DNA of 64,000 nt from Pyrococcus kukulkanii (GTDB lineage Archaea; Methanobacteriota_B; Thermococci; Thermococcales; Thermococcaceae): positions 620,001 through 684,000 of the forward strand of contig NZ_CP010835.1 of the NCBI RefSeq assembly GCF_001577775.1, given 5' to 3'. How positions within the stretch are numbered: position 1 is the first letter of the stretch; the number at the start of each line of letters is the position of its first letter. Position numbers and translations under genes: made by a program. This document shows positions 35,687 to 46,100 of this stretch, one piece after another. Below the pieces are notes generated by a model. It had not been told where the DNA came from. It did not search any database and worked only from the letters and a program-made list of their open reading frames with translations.

Positions 35687-36886
35687 GTGCATACAGTGTG
35701 GTCACAGGGAAGTTAGGGACACAACTCAGCCTCTCCTTCCTGGAGCATGTCCCGTGTGTGGGGGAGATATGATACTTGTTGGCTATGAAGTGGAGATTGA
35801 AGAGGAGGAGAAACCCAGCATAGAGGAGGAGCTGCTAAAATACTATGAGTTAGGGCCTCTCCTTGAGAGAAGAGGAGAAGTCCTAGTATATGAAGTCATC
35901 TCGATAAAGGAGGAGAATTTTGAGAAGGTCATGAGGGAAATTGAGAAGCTTGGTTATTGGATAGCCCTAAAGAGAAGTAACGGAAAAATCTTACTCTACG
36001 TTTTTCCAGCTCAAAGAGTTGAGATGAGAGAAAATCCTCTTATTGGTGTCTTGTTATTTGTTCTTACTTTAATTAGCACATTTTTGCGGGTTATATCCTT
36101 TCCTTAAACTACATAAAGACCCTTGAGGATCTTGGCATCCCTGGGGTCAAAAACGTCTATCTAAATGCTTTGGCTTTCTCCGTTGGTATAATGGCGATCC
36201 TCGGAACTCATGAGATGGGGCACAAAATTGCAGCAACTATTCATGGTGTTAAGTCAACATTTCCTTATTTCATCCCATTTCCCTCCTTTATAGGAACCCT
36301 TGGGGCTGTGATAAGAGTTAAATCCCCAATACCAACGAGAAATGCGGCAATAGATTTAGGAGCAAGTGGGCCGATTGCTGGGTTACTGGTTGCTATCCCC
36401 GTGACGGTTGTGGGGCTCAAACTTTCTGCTATAGTTCCTATGGAGTACCTCAAGCAGGGCGAGACGGTATACTTTGGAACGAGCATATTGTTCTATGCAC
36501 TAACCAAGATGGTCTTGGGAAACCTTGGGAGTGATGTCGGAATAATACTTCATCCCTTAGCTATTGCAGGCTGGGTCGGGATACTTGTCACATTCCTTAA
36601 TTTGATTCCCGCGGCTCAACTTGATGGAGGACATATCGCCAGGGCTCTTCTTCCAGAAAAAGTTCATAGAGTCTTAACTTACGCCCTGGGATTCTTGGCG
36701 ATAGGCTTGAGCTATTTCTGGCCAGGGTGGTTCCTTTGGGGGATTCTAATACTTTTAATGGGTAGGGTTGGCAACCCTGGAGCTTTAGATGAGGTGACAC
36801 CCTTAACCTTAAGCAGAAAGATACTCGCCTTATTAGCAGCGGTTATCTTCATAGTCTCGGCTGTACCAGCACCATTTTCAAGCTGA
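35667..36886 (+). pseudogene. Site-2-protease family M50 gene, split by one-base frameshift
   Basis: Read in two frames this is one gene of about 406 codons. The first frame (35667-36107, TTG start with GGAGGTGG six bases before) gives a zinc ribbon (CIQCG...CPVCG) and a small domain, then enters the first membrane helix and breaks. The second frame continues from about 36086 with AGYILSLNYIKTLEDLGIPG and on to the protease core: HEMGH (zinc ligands, active Glu) and LDGGH (third ligand). One extra T in the run at 36081-36085 would restore a full protein. It may be a true mutation, a slip site, or a sequencing error. Confidence 0.8.
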
Positions 36887-36953
36887 CAGAAGCCTTTTAT
36901 TTTTTAACCGCCTACTTCAATAAAAAGCTTGATGCAAATAAGGAGGGGTATAG

Positions 36954-37673
36954 ATGAGAATAGAGATAAAACTACTTCCCCTTAAGGATAATGCTATACT
37001 GCCTTTTAATTACAATTATGAAGTGTACACACAAATAGTAGAAAAAGTTAGTTCAATAGAGCCAGGTTTGACGAAGATGCTGTCTTCTCCGCATGGATAT
37101 TGGACATTCTCAAGGATAATTGTTAGAAAGAGGCGGGTATTGCCTGAAAAGGGGATTGAGATATTATCGGATGATGTCTCTCTGTATGTATCATCTTATA
37201 ATGAGGAAATAATTAGGGCAATTGCAGAAGCCGTTGAAAAAAGTCCTGAGTTCAAAATAGGAGATGTAACGTTTCTTGTCGGGGATATAAAGGCAATAAG
37301 GGTTAAGGATATAGGGAGGGAGAATGTGTTCTCAACGTTGAGTCCAATAGTTGTGAGGACGGTAAAGTTTGAGAACGGAAAGCTTAGGCATTGGGATCTT
37401 TACCCTCATGATGATCTTTTTATGGATAGGCTCAGGAAGGTAATGTTCCTAAGGTATAATGAGATTATGGGTCACCTTCCAGAAGATAAAGAGTTCAAGA
37501 TAGAGGTGCTGAAGTTCAAACCTACAAGGTTGATGGTTGGTGATTCCTACATCAGGGGGTCGCTCATGGTGTTCAGGTACATTGGTTCAGAAGAGATAGC
37601 AAGATTTGGCTACGAAAATGGGTTTGGTGAAAAGACAAGGTTTGGCTTTGGCATGGTCAAGCTAATAGACTAA
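36954..37673 (+). CDS. cas6: Cas6-family protein, probably non-catalytic, orphan
   Basis: The C-terminal glycine-rich loop GYENGFGEKTRFGFGMVK (about 219-236) is the Cas6 signature, and the fold pattern fits two RAMP domains in 239 residues. Against the P. furiosus Cas6 sequence as I remember it, the catalytic Tyr31, His46 and Lys52 fall on Val29, Ser44 and Gly48, so cleavage by the known mechanism is unlikely. It resembles the Cas6 paralogues of Pyrococcus described as non-catalytic. No other cas gene or CRISPR array is in the window. GGAGGGG precedes the ATG. It ends 17 bases inside the convergent GT4 gene. Confidence 0.85.
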   Translation: MRIEIKLLPLKDNAILPFNYNYEVYTQIVEKVSSIEPGLTKMLSSPHGYWTFSRIIVRKRRVLPEKGIEILSDDVSLYVSSYNEEIIRAIAEAVEKSPEFKIGDVTFLVGDIKAIRVKDIGRENVFSTLSPIVVRTVKFENGKLRHWDLYPHDDLFMDRLRKVMFLRYNEIMGHLPEDKEFKIEVLKFKPTRLMVGDSYIRGSLMVFRYIGSEEIARFGYENGFGEKTRFGFGMVKLID

Positions 37674-38532
37674 GGCCAATAATCCCTAGGATTATTTCAA
37701 TTCCCCAAACGTAGAGGACGAGTTCCCACTCTTTTACCTTCTTTACTCTCATTATCAGGCCTAAAAATGAAAGATAGGGAGGGGGAGTTAGTGTTCCGTC
37801 CTCCCTAACTTTTGTCCTTCCAATTTGCTTTCCTTTAAACTTCACCCTTATTTTAAGCATAAAGTCAATCGCGTGAGGAATCAGCATTACAGCTAGGGGG
37901 AGCTCTAAATGGTTTTCAATAGCGATGAGAGCCATTAGAGCTCCAAGCGACAACGTTCCAGTATCTCCTGGAAAAACCTTTGCAGGATATTTGTTCCACC
38001 ATAAAAAACCAAGAGATGCTAAGAATGCTATCAAAGAAAGTTTGCTCCCTGACATTAAGTAAAGGAAGAAGAATATTATAGCTGAAGTACCAACTTCAAG
38101 CCCATTAAATCCGGCTAACATGTTAACTAAGTTAGCGGAGGCTATTGTATAAAGCCAGAACACTATTGGAGTTATTAGGCCAAGGTAAAGCTTAACTTCG
38201 CCTAGGGATACGTATTCCCTCTTAACCCAGAGCATTATCGGAAAAGTTGCCAAGGCGGATAGGATAACTTTATGTGACTGGGGTAGGTTACTCAAGTCAT
38301 CCAGGATACCAACCATGCTGACAAGTGCAAACACTATCAATATAAATCCTGGGCTTCTTGTGAGAAGCCCTACAAGGAGAATTGAGAATACTATGGCAAG
38401 TCCGCCCATCTCAGGAACGAAAACTTCATACGGCTTATGAACATCCCTACCCGCAATGCCTGCTTTCATCATAGCTTTAGCTATATAATGCGTGAGTATT
38501 AGGGAAAGGATTAATGATATTGCTTCAATCAC
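37657..38532 (-). CDS. MraY/WecA/Alg7-type sugar-1-phosphate transferase (GT4)
   Basis: This polytopic enzyme moves a sugar-1-phosphate, probably GlcNAc-1-P, from a UDP sugar to dolichyl phosphate, the first step of N-glycan assembly. About ten helices are seen in 291 residues. Family motifs are VHKPYEVFVPEMGG (about 31), GILDDLSNLPQSHK (about 75-88), the NMLAGFNGLE Asn-Asp-type loop (about 136) and FPGDTGTLSLGA (about 188-199). GTG start with GGAGG seven bases before, overlapping the HD gene stop by eight bases. Confidence 0.85.
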   Translation of the reverse strand: MIEAISLILSLILTHYIAKAMMKAGIAGRDVHKPYEVFVPEMGGLAIVFSILLVGLLTRSPGFILIVFALVSMVGILDDLSNLPQSHKVILSALATFPIMLWVKREYVSLGEVKLYLGLITPIVFWLYTIASANLVNMLAGFNGLEVGTSAIIFFFLYLMSGSKLSLIAFLASLGFLWWNKYPAKVFPGDTGTLSLGALMALIAIENHLELPLAVMLIPHAIDFMLKIRVKFKGKQIGRTKVREDGTLTPPPYLSFLGLIMRVKKVKEWELVLYVWGIEIILGIIGLSLLA

Positions 38533-39052
38533 GCTTAAGCCTCCTGATTTCCTTTATTAGTCCTGAAAAGTACTTTGAGATATCTAATTTCTCAATTTCA
38601 TCTAGGGATTTCCAGAATTCTCCTAAATTCCTACTTCCTGAGAGTCCATAGATATAAGCCTGAATTACCATATCAATCCTATCGGCGAGTTTTACAAGCT
38701 GGGCTTCTATTGAGTTCCCTCTTCGATATTCCTCGAATAGATCCATAAACTCGGGAAATTCCTCTTTAAATGCTAAACGCTCGGCTTCCTCTTTGTTTAG
38801 GTACAGTTGTGCAGGAAGGGGAAGATCAGTTATTACAGCCTCGGCAATATCATGAACTATCGCTAATTTGAGGGCTTTCTCTGTATTTACCTTGACTCCC
38901 CTACTCTTTAAGTTCTCAGCAAGTAATAGAGTTATGAAGGCGACCATATAGGAGTGATCGGCAATGCTCTCGGGATTTGGAATGCCCTTCAATAGCCACC
39001 CCATTCTTGGTAGCATTTTGAGCCTTGTAACTACCATTATTCTCTCCAACAT
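38525..39052 (-). CDS. HD-domain phosphohydrolase (HDDC2/YfbR-like)
   Basis: This metal-dependent phosphohydrolase of the group includes 5'-deoxynucleotidases. The motifs are DHSYMVAF (His ligand, about 32), VHDIAEAV (His-Asp pair, about 64) and LADRIDMV (final Asp, about 123). ATG 39052 is chosen for the AGGAGTGAT binding site; the frame extends upstream but without a good start. It is likely co-transcribed with the GT4 gene and the small upstream gene. The exact substrate is not readable. Confidence 0.82.
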   Translation of the reverse strand: MLERIMVVTRLKMLPRMGWLLKGIPNPESIADHSYMVAFITLLLAENLKSRGVKVNTEKALKLAIVHDIAEAVITDLPLPAQLYLNKEEAERLAFKEEFPEFMDLFEEYRRGNSIEAQLVKLADRIDMVIQAYIYGLSGSRNLGEFWKSLDEIEKLDISKYFSGLIKEIRRLKRD

Positions 39053-39059
39053 TTGCCGA

Positions 39060-39374
39060 TCACTCCTCTGTGAGGTATATTGCACCTTCAGTTTCGATGG
39101 CCCTCGCTATTATCCCGTCTCCTACGAACACTCCATAAACTTTTATCCTTTCCCCAATCTTAACGTAGGGTGTTCCTGAGAACTCTATTTTCAGGCCTGC
39201 CAATGTAAATATTGTCCTGTAGCTAGGCAATTCCATGGGTAAAAACTCTATTACTGGTTTATTTTCAATTTCGCCCTCTATAACGATATTTTTCCCTTTG
39301 TACTTTCCATTCTTGAGCTCTTCGGGGGTGACTATGTAATAGTAATGATGACCGAGCTTTACTCTCTTGACCAT
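39060..39374 (-). CDS. Small beta-rich protein, possible OB fold
   Basis: About 104 residues, mostly strands (KNIVIEGEIENKPVIEF, PYVKIGERIKVYGVFVGDGIIA). The order of strands resembles an OB-type nucleic acid binding barrel, but there is no diagnostic motif. The start is open: ATG 39374 or, in frame, ATG 39410, which would run closer to the divergent GTPase gene. It is upstream of the HD gene with a seven-base gap, so the two are probably translated from one message. Confidence 0.6.
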   Translation of the reverse strand: MVKRVKLGHHYYYIVTPEELKNGKYKGKNIVIEGEIENKPVIEFLPMELPSYRTIFTLAGLKIEFSGTPYVKIGERIKVYGVFVGDGIIARAIETEGAIYLTEE

Positions 39375-39425
39375 CTCCCTCAACCCCTTAAAGCCAATGA
39401 GAACTATCATAATGTAGGTGAGAAC

Positions 39426-39989
39426 ATGATAAAGGTTGCGATCATAGGGGCTGAGAATGTTGGTAAATCTACTCTTATGAATGCCCTATTAGGGGGTAAA
39501 GTTTCAGAGGTCTCAGAAGTCCCAGGAACAACCAAGGGAACTATAAGAAGATACTTTGGAAAAGTTAAGTTGCCAAAGACTACGAAAAATCCTTTTGGAG
39601 GAGCTGATGAATTAGTGCTTATAGATACAGCAGGTCTTTTCGATCCAGAGAAGGAAGTTAGAGGAAAGGTACTCAGCGAGGAGAAGTTTAAGGAACTGAT
39701 AAAAGAGATTGTGAATGCTGACGTTATAATTCACATGATAGATGCCACAAAGGGGCTTCATAGGGGAATGGAAAAGCTTCACTACATGCTCAAGTTTAGG
39801 TATGAAAAACCAATAATAGTTGTAATAAACAAGATAGATCTGGTTCCCAGGGAAAAAGTTGAAGAACTGGCAAAAATCGTGGAGAAAAGACTTGAGCAGA
39901 GGCCAATCCTGCTATCGCTTGTAACTTATGAGGGATTCGATAAAGTGTTGGAAGCTTTAACATATTACTCTCAATATGCCTCCCGCTAG
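39426..39989 (+). CDS. Era/Der-like small GTPase
   Basis: TRAFAC-type GTPase with P-loop GAENVGKSTLM (8-18), the switch TTKGTIRR, G3 DTAGLFD (about 71) and G4 NKIDLV (about 140). It consists of little more than the G domain (187 residues) and lacks the KH or second G domain of bacterial Era or Der. ATG 39426 has GGTG five bases upstream. The partner is unknown; ribosome assembly is a guess from relatives. A T-rich run after the stop could terminate it. Confidence 0.8.
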   Translation: MIKVAIIGAENVGKSTLMNALLGGKVSEVSEVPGTTKGTIRRYFGKVKLPKTTKNPFGGADELVLIDTAGLFDPEKEVRGKVLSEEKFKELIKEIVNADVIIHMIDATKGLHRGMEKLHYMLKFRYEKPIIVVINKIDLVPREKVEELAKIVEKRLEQRPILLSLVTYEGFDKVLEALTYYSQYASR

Positions 39990-40077
39990 CTCATTTTTTG
40001 AACATCTGACAAATATGTGTAATCTTTTAGAGTTTGAAGAAAAGTTTGTAGGTTTTTCATATATTTGTACAAGAAAA

Positions 40078-40089
40078 TCTTATAATATT
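40078..40089 (+). promoter_or_regulatory. TATA box of the large protease gene
   Basis: TCTTATAATATT preceded by an A-rich element lies about 53 bases before the ATG, predicting a leader of about 30 bases that ends in GGGAGGTG. Confidence 0.55.
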
Positions 40090-40136
40090 CCCCCACATTA
40101 GTTCATAGACGAGTTAATATATAGGGAGGTGCACAA

Positions 40137-43100
40137 ATGCGAGCAAAGATGCTTGTTTACGCGATTATAATATTGCTTGTGTTGTCAGCAATACCAATAG
40201 TTCCAACAACTGCAGAGACTACTTCTCTAAATACGCTAGTAACGTTTGGTGTAAAAAAGCTCAACGTTAATACAAAAGAACCAGAGCCCTGGGTTCCCCC
40301 GTTAGACAAAATAGAGCCGGAATTACTCAAGGAGCTCAAGAATGCTAGCACTGGACTAAATTTTGTTCTGGCCAAAGTCGTTTCCACAGATGAAATATCT
40401 AAAGAACTCAAGAAGATCGGGTTGGATGTTCTCGGAAAGAGCAAGATAGCTGGAGCATACGTGTACATAGTTAAACTACCAAGGAAGGAGAATACAGAGA
40501 AAAAACTCCTCAAAGCCGCTTCACTCAAGCAAGTAATGTTCATAGCTAGAACGAATCCAGTAAAACCAATTGGAACTTATTCTGAGCCTTCAGAGGAAAG
40601 CTTAAAGAAGATCCAAGTTCCAAAGTCCAAATATTCCTATAGGGTTGACCAGTGGAAAGAGGAAGTTACAAATAGAGAGATCAAGGGAATGCGCGTAGTC
40701 CTTTCTTCAGAGATAGTGCCGGACAAGTTAAAGCCAAAATCAGCATCAGAGCTCAAGATACAAGTGCCCGAAATAACGATGCCTGAACCAAACGATGTGT
40801 TCGCGGTTTCCCATCACAAGGCCACGAAAGTGTGGGATCTTGGAATAACTGGTGAAGGAATAAACGTTGCGGTAATAGATAGTGGTGTTGACTTCGGAAA
40901 TCCTGACTTACAAGATGCTTATGCCGTTGATATTAATCCAAATTCGCCCTACTATGGCTGGCCAATAGCATACGACGGTAACTCAATGCTAGCTTACTTA
41001 TTGTTCAACCTAACGTTCCCTGAGTATCTATTCTCTTGGTACACGAACGTTTCTGTAAGGTTGACTCCTGTGCCCTTCTATGGGTCAGTAGGCATTGGTT
41101 ACAAGGGTAACTATACAGTTGTCTTCACAACTATGAGCATGGCTAACATCGTAAGTGCAAAGGACAGAGCAGAAATAATGGTTGAGATATTTAGCTGGAT
41201 AGGAAATGTCAGTAAGGTTCTTCTCGTGGATGATGATGGTGGAGATGTATTTGAGGTATTTTACGAGGAGGCTCTGAAGGAGCTTGACATGAACTATACA
41301 ATTATTCACTGCAATGAGACCAAAGTGGAGCTAAGCAACTTAACGGGATATGACGTTGTTCTATGGTTCACTGGAGGTGCATATGACACAATATCTGAGG
41401 ATGATGTAAAACTCTGGGAAGAGTACCTTAACAATGGCGGAAAGCTTTGGCTTTCAAGTGTTGACTACCTCTATCAGCAGGGATTCAATAACTTCACACT
41501 TAATTACCTCCATGTAGTAAACGCGATAGAGGACTTACCAGCACCATCGATAGTTGTCACTTACGAGGGAACAAAATACTGGGTGAGCGAGGTTGGGAAT
41601 GGTGCCTTCGTGAGCCCAACGGACGTGTACGTTGATTACATAGTCCCAGATGGAAACGCAACTATACTGCTTACGGGATATCTAGCCCTGGCACATGACC
41701 TCGCCAGGAACGTAACATACATCGACATAAAGTTACCACTCACAGAGAACTTAACCGTACCAACTAAGAGCGGAGTGGTTAGATTAGGATTACATCCTGA
41801 CTTAGCTCTATGGTTTGACTGGGCGGGAGGATACGTACTACTTACAGATCCAAACGAAAGCGAAAAGTATGACACCATTTACGTCGATCTATTACCTTCA
41901 ACCGTTATAGACTTCAACAAAGATACCGGGCATACAAAGGACAACCCAGTCATACAGCTAGACTTCTGGGATGCATTCAAGGGATGGTTTGGATCTGATG
42001 GATACGCGGATCTATCTGGAGGACTGTTGTACTTCATAGCCGATGGTAAGACACCAATACCATATTCAAACATAACTGCCGCAAGATGGGGATTCCCACT
42101 AAGGATACCGGAGAGTGGGGAGCTGGTTGCCTTCATGATAGGTACCGTCTACACCGCTGGTGGAGACCATGGAACTTTATGTGCAGCCGCAGTTGCGGCA
42201 AGAGGAAGAACTTATTATGGAGACGAATACCTTGCAAACACATACGGAACCGCTATTGGAGCTAAGATCATAGCCGAGGGGTCTCTCTATCAGGGTGGTA
42301 TATGGGAGGACTACCTGTTCTTCGCCGTTGAGGGATACGATGGAGTTCCTGGAACTGGAGATGAAGCGTTGGTAGTTAGTAACAGTTACGGTAACTCTTA
42401 CGTCATTAACAAGGGATACAGGTACGCCGATAGATTCCTCTACTACCTGACGCACTACTACACTCCATGGGTTACGTTCCTCTTCGCTGCTGGAAACGGT
42501 GGGCCAGGATATGGGACCGTGACAAGCAGTGGCGCTTCACCGGGAGTAATAACCGTCGGAGCGGCAGTTGAGTTTGGATACAGAAACTTGTACGGATACG
42601 ATGAGGGACCATTAGGATTCTCTAAGGCAAACTATGGTGACGTCGCTCCATTCTCAAACAGAGGTCCAAATGCCTTAGGTCAGGTAGATCCAGACGTTCT
42701 TGCAGTGGGAATGTTTGCCGCTGGAAGCTTACCAGTTAACTCAATAGGAAACGGTGTGTTTGCGTCAGATCTGTGGTCAGGTACTAGCCTGGCAACTCCA
42801 ATGGCTGCTGGAATAACGGCATTAGTATACCAGGCCTTCTATGAGGCCCACAGAAGATGGCCAACGTTTGAGGAGGTAAGAACGATACTAATGAACACTG
42901 CAGATGATGTAAGTCATGATGTATTTAGCCAAGGTGCTGGATTCCTAAATGCTTACAGGGCAGTGAAGTTGGCCCTTGACGAGGATGGACTCTTCGTGTA
43001 TCCACCAATGTGGCAGGCAGGCGAGACCCAGTATCCAGCGTTTGCTAATGTAATGTATCCTGGGGAGACCGCTGAGAAGACCTTCATGATAACGAATGTC

Positions 43101-46100
43101 AACAAGACCTCGGATAAGAACGTAACCATTTCAGCAGAAGTGTTCGAGAAAATCGGTGAATACGTGTTTGAAGTGAACTCAAGCATGCTTGGAGAGATGA
43201 TAAGGATTGACCAATACATGCCAAATGACACCGAACTACTGAAGGTCACTGTCTACACACCATATGAGTACTTCATAAGTGGTCCAGGCTTCTTATACGC
43301 GGAGCTCTTTGCGTGGACAGATGTAAACGGAAACGGCACGGTTGAAGTGCCAGATGAAGTTAACAGGTTACAAGCAGATGTCAGAGCTGGAACATCACTA
43401 GCACTCACTCTCGGAGACCCATGGAGCAAGTTCACGGATGGGTTACTCTTTAGGCTGAGGTTCGGTGGTGAAGTTAACTACGTCAAGCTTGAGTTCTATA
43501 AGAGAGTTCCATGGTTCTGGGTTGAAGTTCCAAGCAACGTAGTCGTGCCAGCCAACGGAACTACCACAATCACGGCCACACTTACTGTACCTGAAAATGC
43601 AAGCCTTGGAATATATGAGGGAGCAATTTACCTTGACTATAATGGAACTAGAACAACAATACCAGTGAGTGTTGTTGTAGCATCAAAAGAACCTAAGTTC
43701 ACATTTGGAGGTAAAACAAACGCTACAGGCCTCTACGACAACAGTAACATCTACGGCTACTTCGACTGGTGGTGGAGGTATGAGACTGGAGACTGGAGGC
43801 TGTTCTACTTCAACGTCTCCGACAACATAAGCACGGAGGACAAGTACATAGTTGTCGATCTCAACTGGACTGGAACCTATCCAACGGATATAAACCTCCA
43901 CGTTATAGGTCCAGAAGTTGATGACTGGAGCTTAATAGCTCCATCAGTCTTTGGCCCGTACACCCTGGTTGAGTATGCGAGAAGCGATGATGGCTACATT
44001 GACGCGGGACAATTTGTATTCAAGACGACAAGTGGCGAGATGAGAGAGGTAATATCATCCAAGATATCAAACGGACTACATGCAATATGGCTCCACAACG
44101 TGCTATTTGATGGAAACTCAAGCTATAGAACGTTCTCAGGTAGGGTAAGCATTGTCAAAGTATGGCCAAAGGATATCACGGAAATAACCAACAACCTCAC
44201 AGGAAAATTCAACGTAGACTTTGAGAGAGAGTATGACTTTGGAACCTTAACAACGCTCACGTATGGTCTAATAGTTCCAACTAGATACATTCACCAGCTT
44301 GCTCCACTAAGGGGTGAATCTAAGTACTACATCGTAAACGTCACCAATTCAGGACAACTTGATGTTGTGCTAACGAGTATCTACGATGACTTGGCGGGAC
44401 TGGATCTTGACCTATACGTATACTACTACGTCAATGGTCAAATGACCCTTATGGGCTCATCTGGAAGTCCAACCGCAGACGAGAGAGTCACGATAAACTT
44501 CCCATACCCAGGAACGTACATAATTGAGGTTTACTCATATGACAATCCAGCCCCAGGAGAAACGTACTACGACCTTTACATCTACAACTACGAAGCTAAG
44601 AACAACCTCTGGGCTAACACCACGGAATATGAAGAGAACAAGTATAACATAACCCTTAGCTACGATCTTAGAGCCGAAGAAAACAGGGACTACCTAGAGG
44701 CTACCATAACTGGATTCCTTGGAAAACTGTTCATAGGGTCACCTGCATCCCCAACCCTAATCCAAGTGCCAATAAAGATAATACCGTCCAATGAGACACT
44801 CACCGACATATACGTCTACGCGATGAACATAAGCCCAGAGCTAATAGAGGTAGGAGGCACTGCCAACATATCATTCATTATAATAAACATGGGACAGAGA
44901 CCGGGGTACACCACAAAGGTAAGCCTTCTGGACGGTAAAGGAAATGTACTAGCCCAGAGTGTTATCCCGGTATTCGAGCCGGGTGCCGTCTATGAGGCAT
45001 ACTTCGTTGTTGAGATAAACAACCCAGATCTAGAATACTATAAGCTCGTTGTCACAGCAACCAACGATGGATTCCCAGAGAACAACGAGATGACGTTTGG
45101 AATCAGGGGAGTTTCACCAGACTTCCTAATGAACGAGGGTAACGTTGATGTGCAGTATGTATATCCACGCGAGGATGAGCTCTCAGGCTATGGAGAGGTG
45201 GCCAGAGTAGATCCAGAAGTAACTGATGAGGGAGGCACTTATGGAGTAAGCCTAAACTTGAGAGGGATTGGAACGGTAGTAATGGTTCTACCTGAGGCCG
45301 CGGAGGATATTAAGGTTACGGACTTCCACGAAATCACAATGCTAACTGACATAGTATTCAACCCATTCGACGACAGGGCACTTGGCAAGAAGAACGCAAC
45401 GTCGTACGTGATCACCGTTAACGGAACTCCGAAGTTCAACCCATTCGCAATTCCAGAGGTAAGAAGGGCAATCCAGAAGCTAATAGACAGGGACTATGTG
45501 ATCAACGAGATATTCAACTCAACAGCACTTCCACTGTATGGAGCAATCAGCTCATGGAGCAAGCTCTACGAGCAGTTCTTGAACGTCTATGAGGTTGCAG
45601 GAGTCATGGAGTATAACGAGAAAGAGGCCCTCAAAGAAATCAATGAAGCACTCGAGAAGGCTAGTGTAGAGCTGGCCAAGTACAACTATACCCTTGAGAA
45701 GATTAATGGAACGTGGTACTTCAACGGAGAACCAGTTACTATAGTCGGAATAGGAGTGAGTGAGGACGAGAGGAAAGATATTGCTGAATACGTCGCCGAG
45801 TTACTCGAGGAGGCAGGATTCAAGGTTGAACTCGAAGTAGTCGACAGGAGAACTGCATCCGCAATGGTCTACACGAATGTAGACAACGCGACAACGGACT
45901 TCAAGTGGGCCTTCTACACCGAGGGATGGGTACCAAGCTTCACAACCGAGAGCAACCTTGATGTACGCACTGTCCAATACTACACACCACTATGGTTCTA
46001 TCCAGGATTTACCCCACTCTATCCGACGAACTTAGCTGTGAAAGACGGCATAGAGAGCCTAGGAGGGTACAACGAGACGATAGAGAAGCTAAGATTATAC

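Noticed and set aside
36954-37673. A CRISPR locus around cas6
   Set aside because: No regularly spaced direct repeats and no other cas gene were found in the window on reading.
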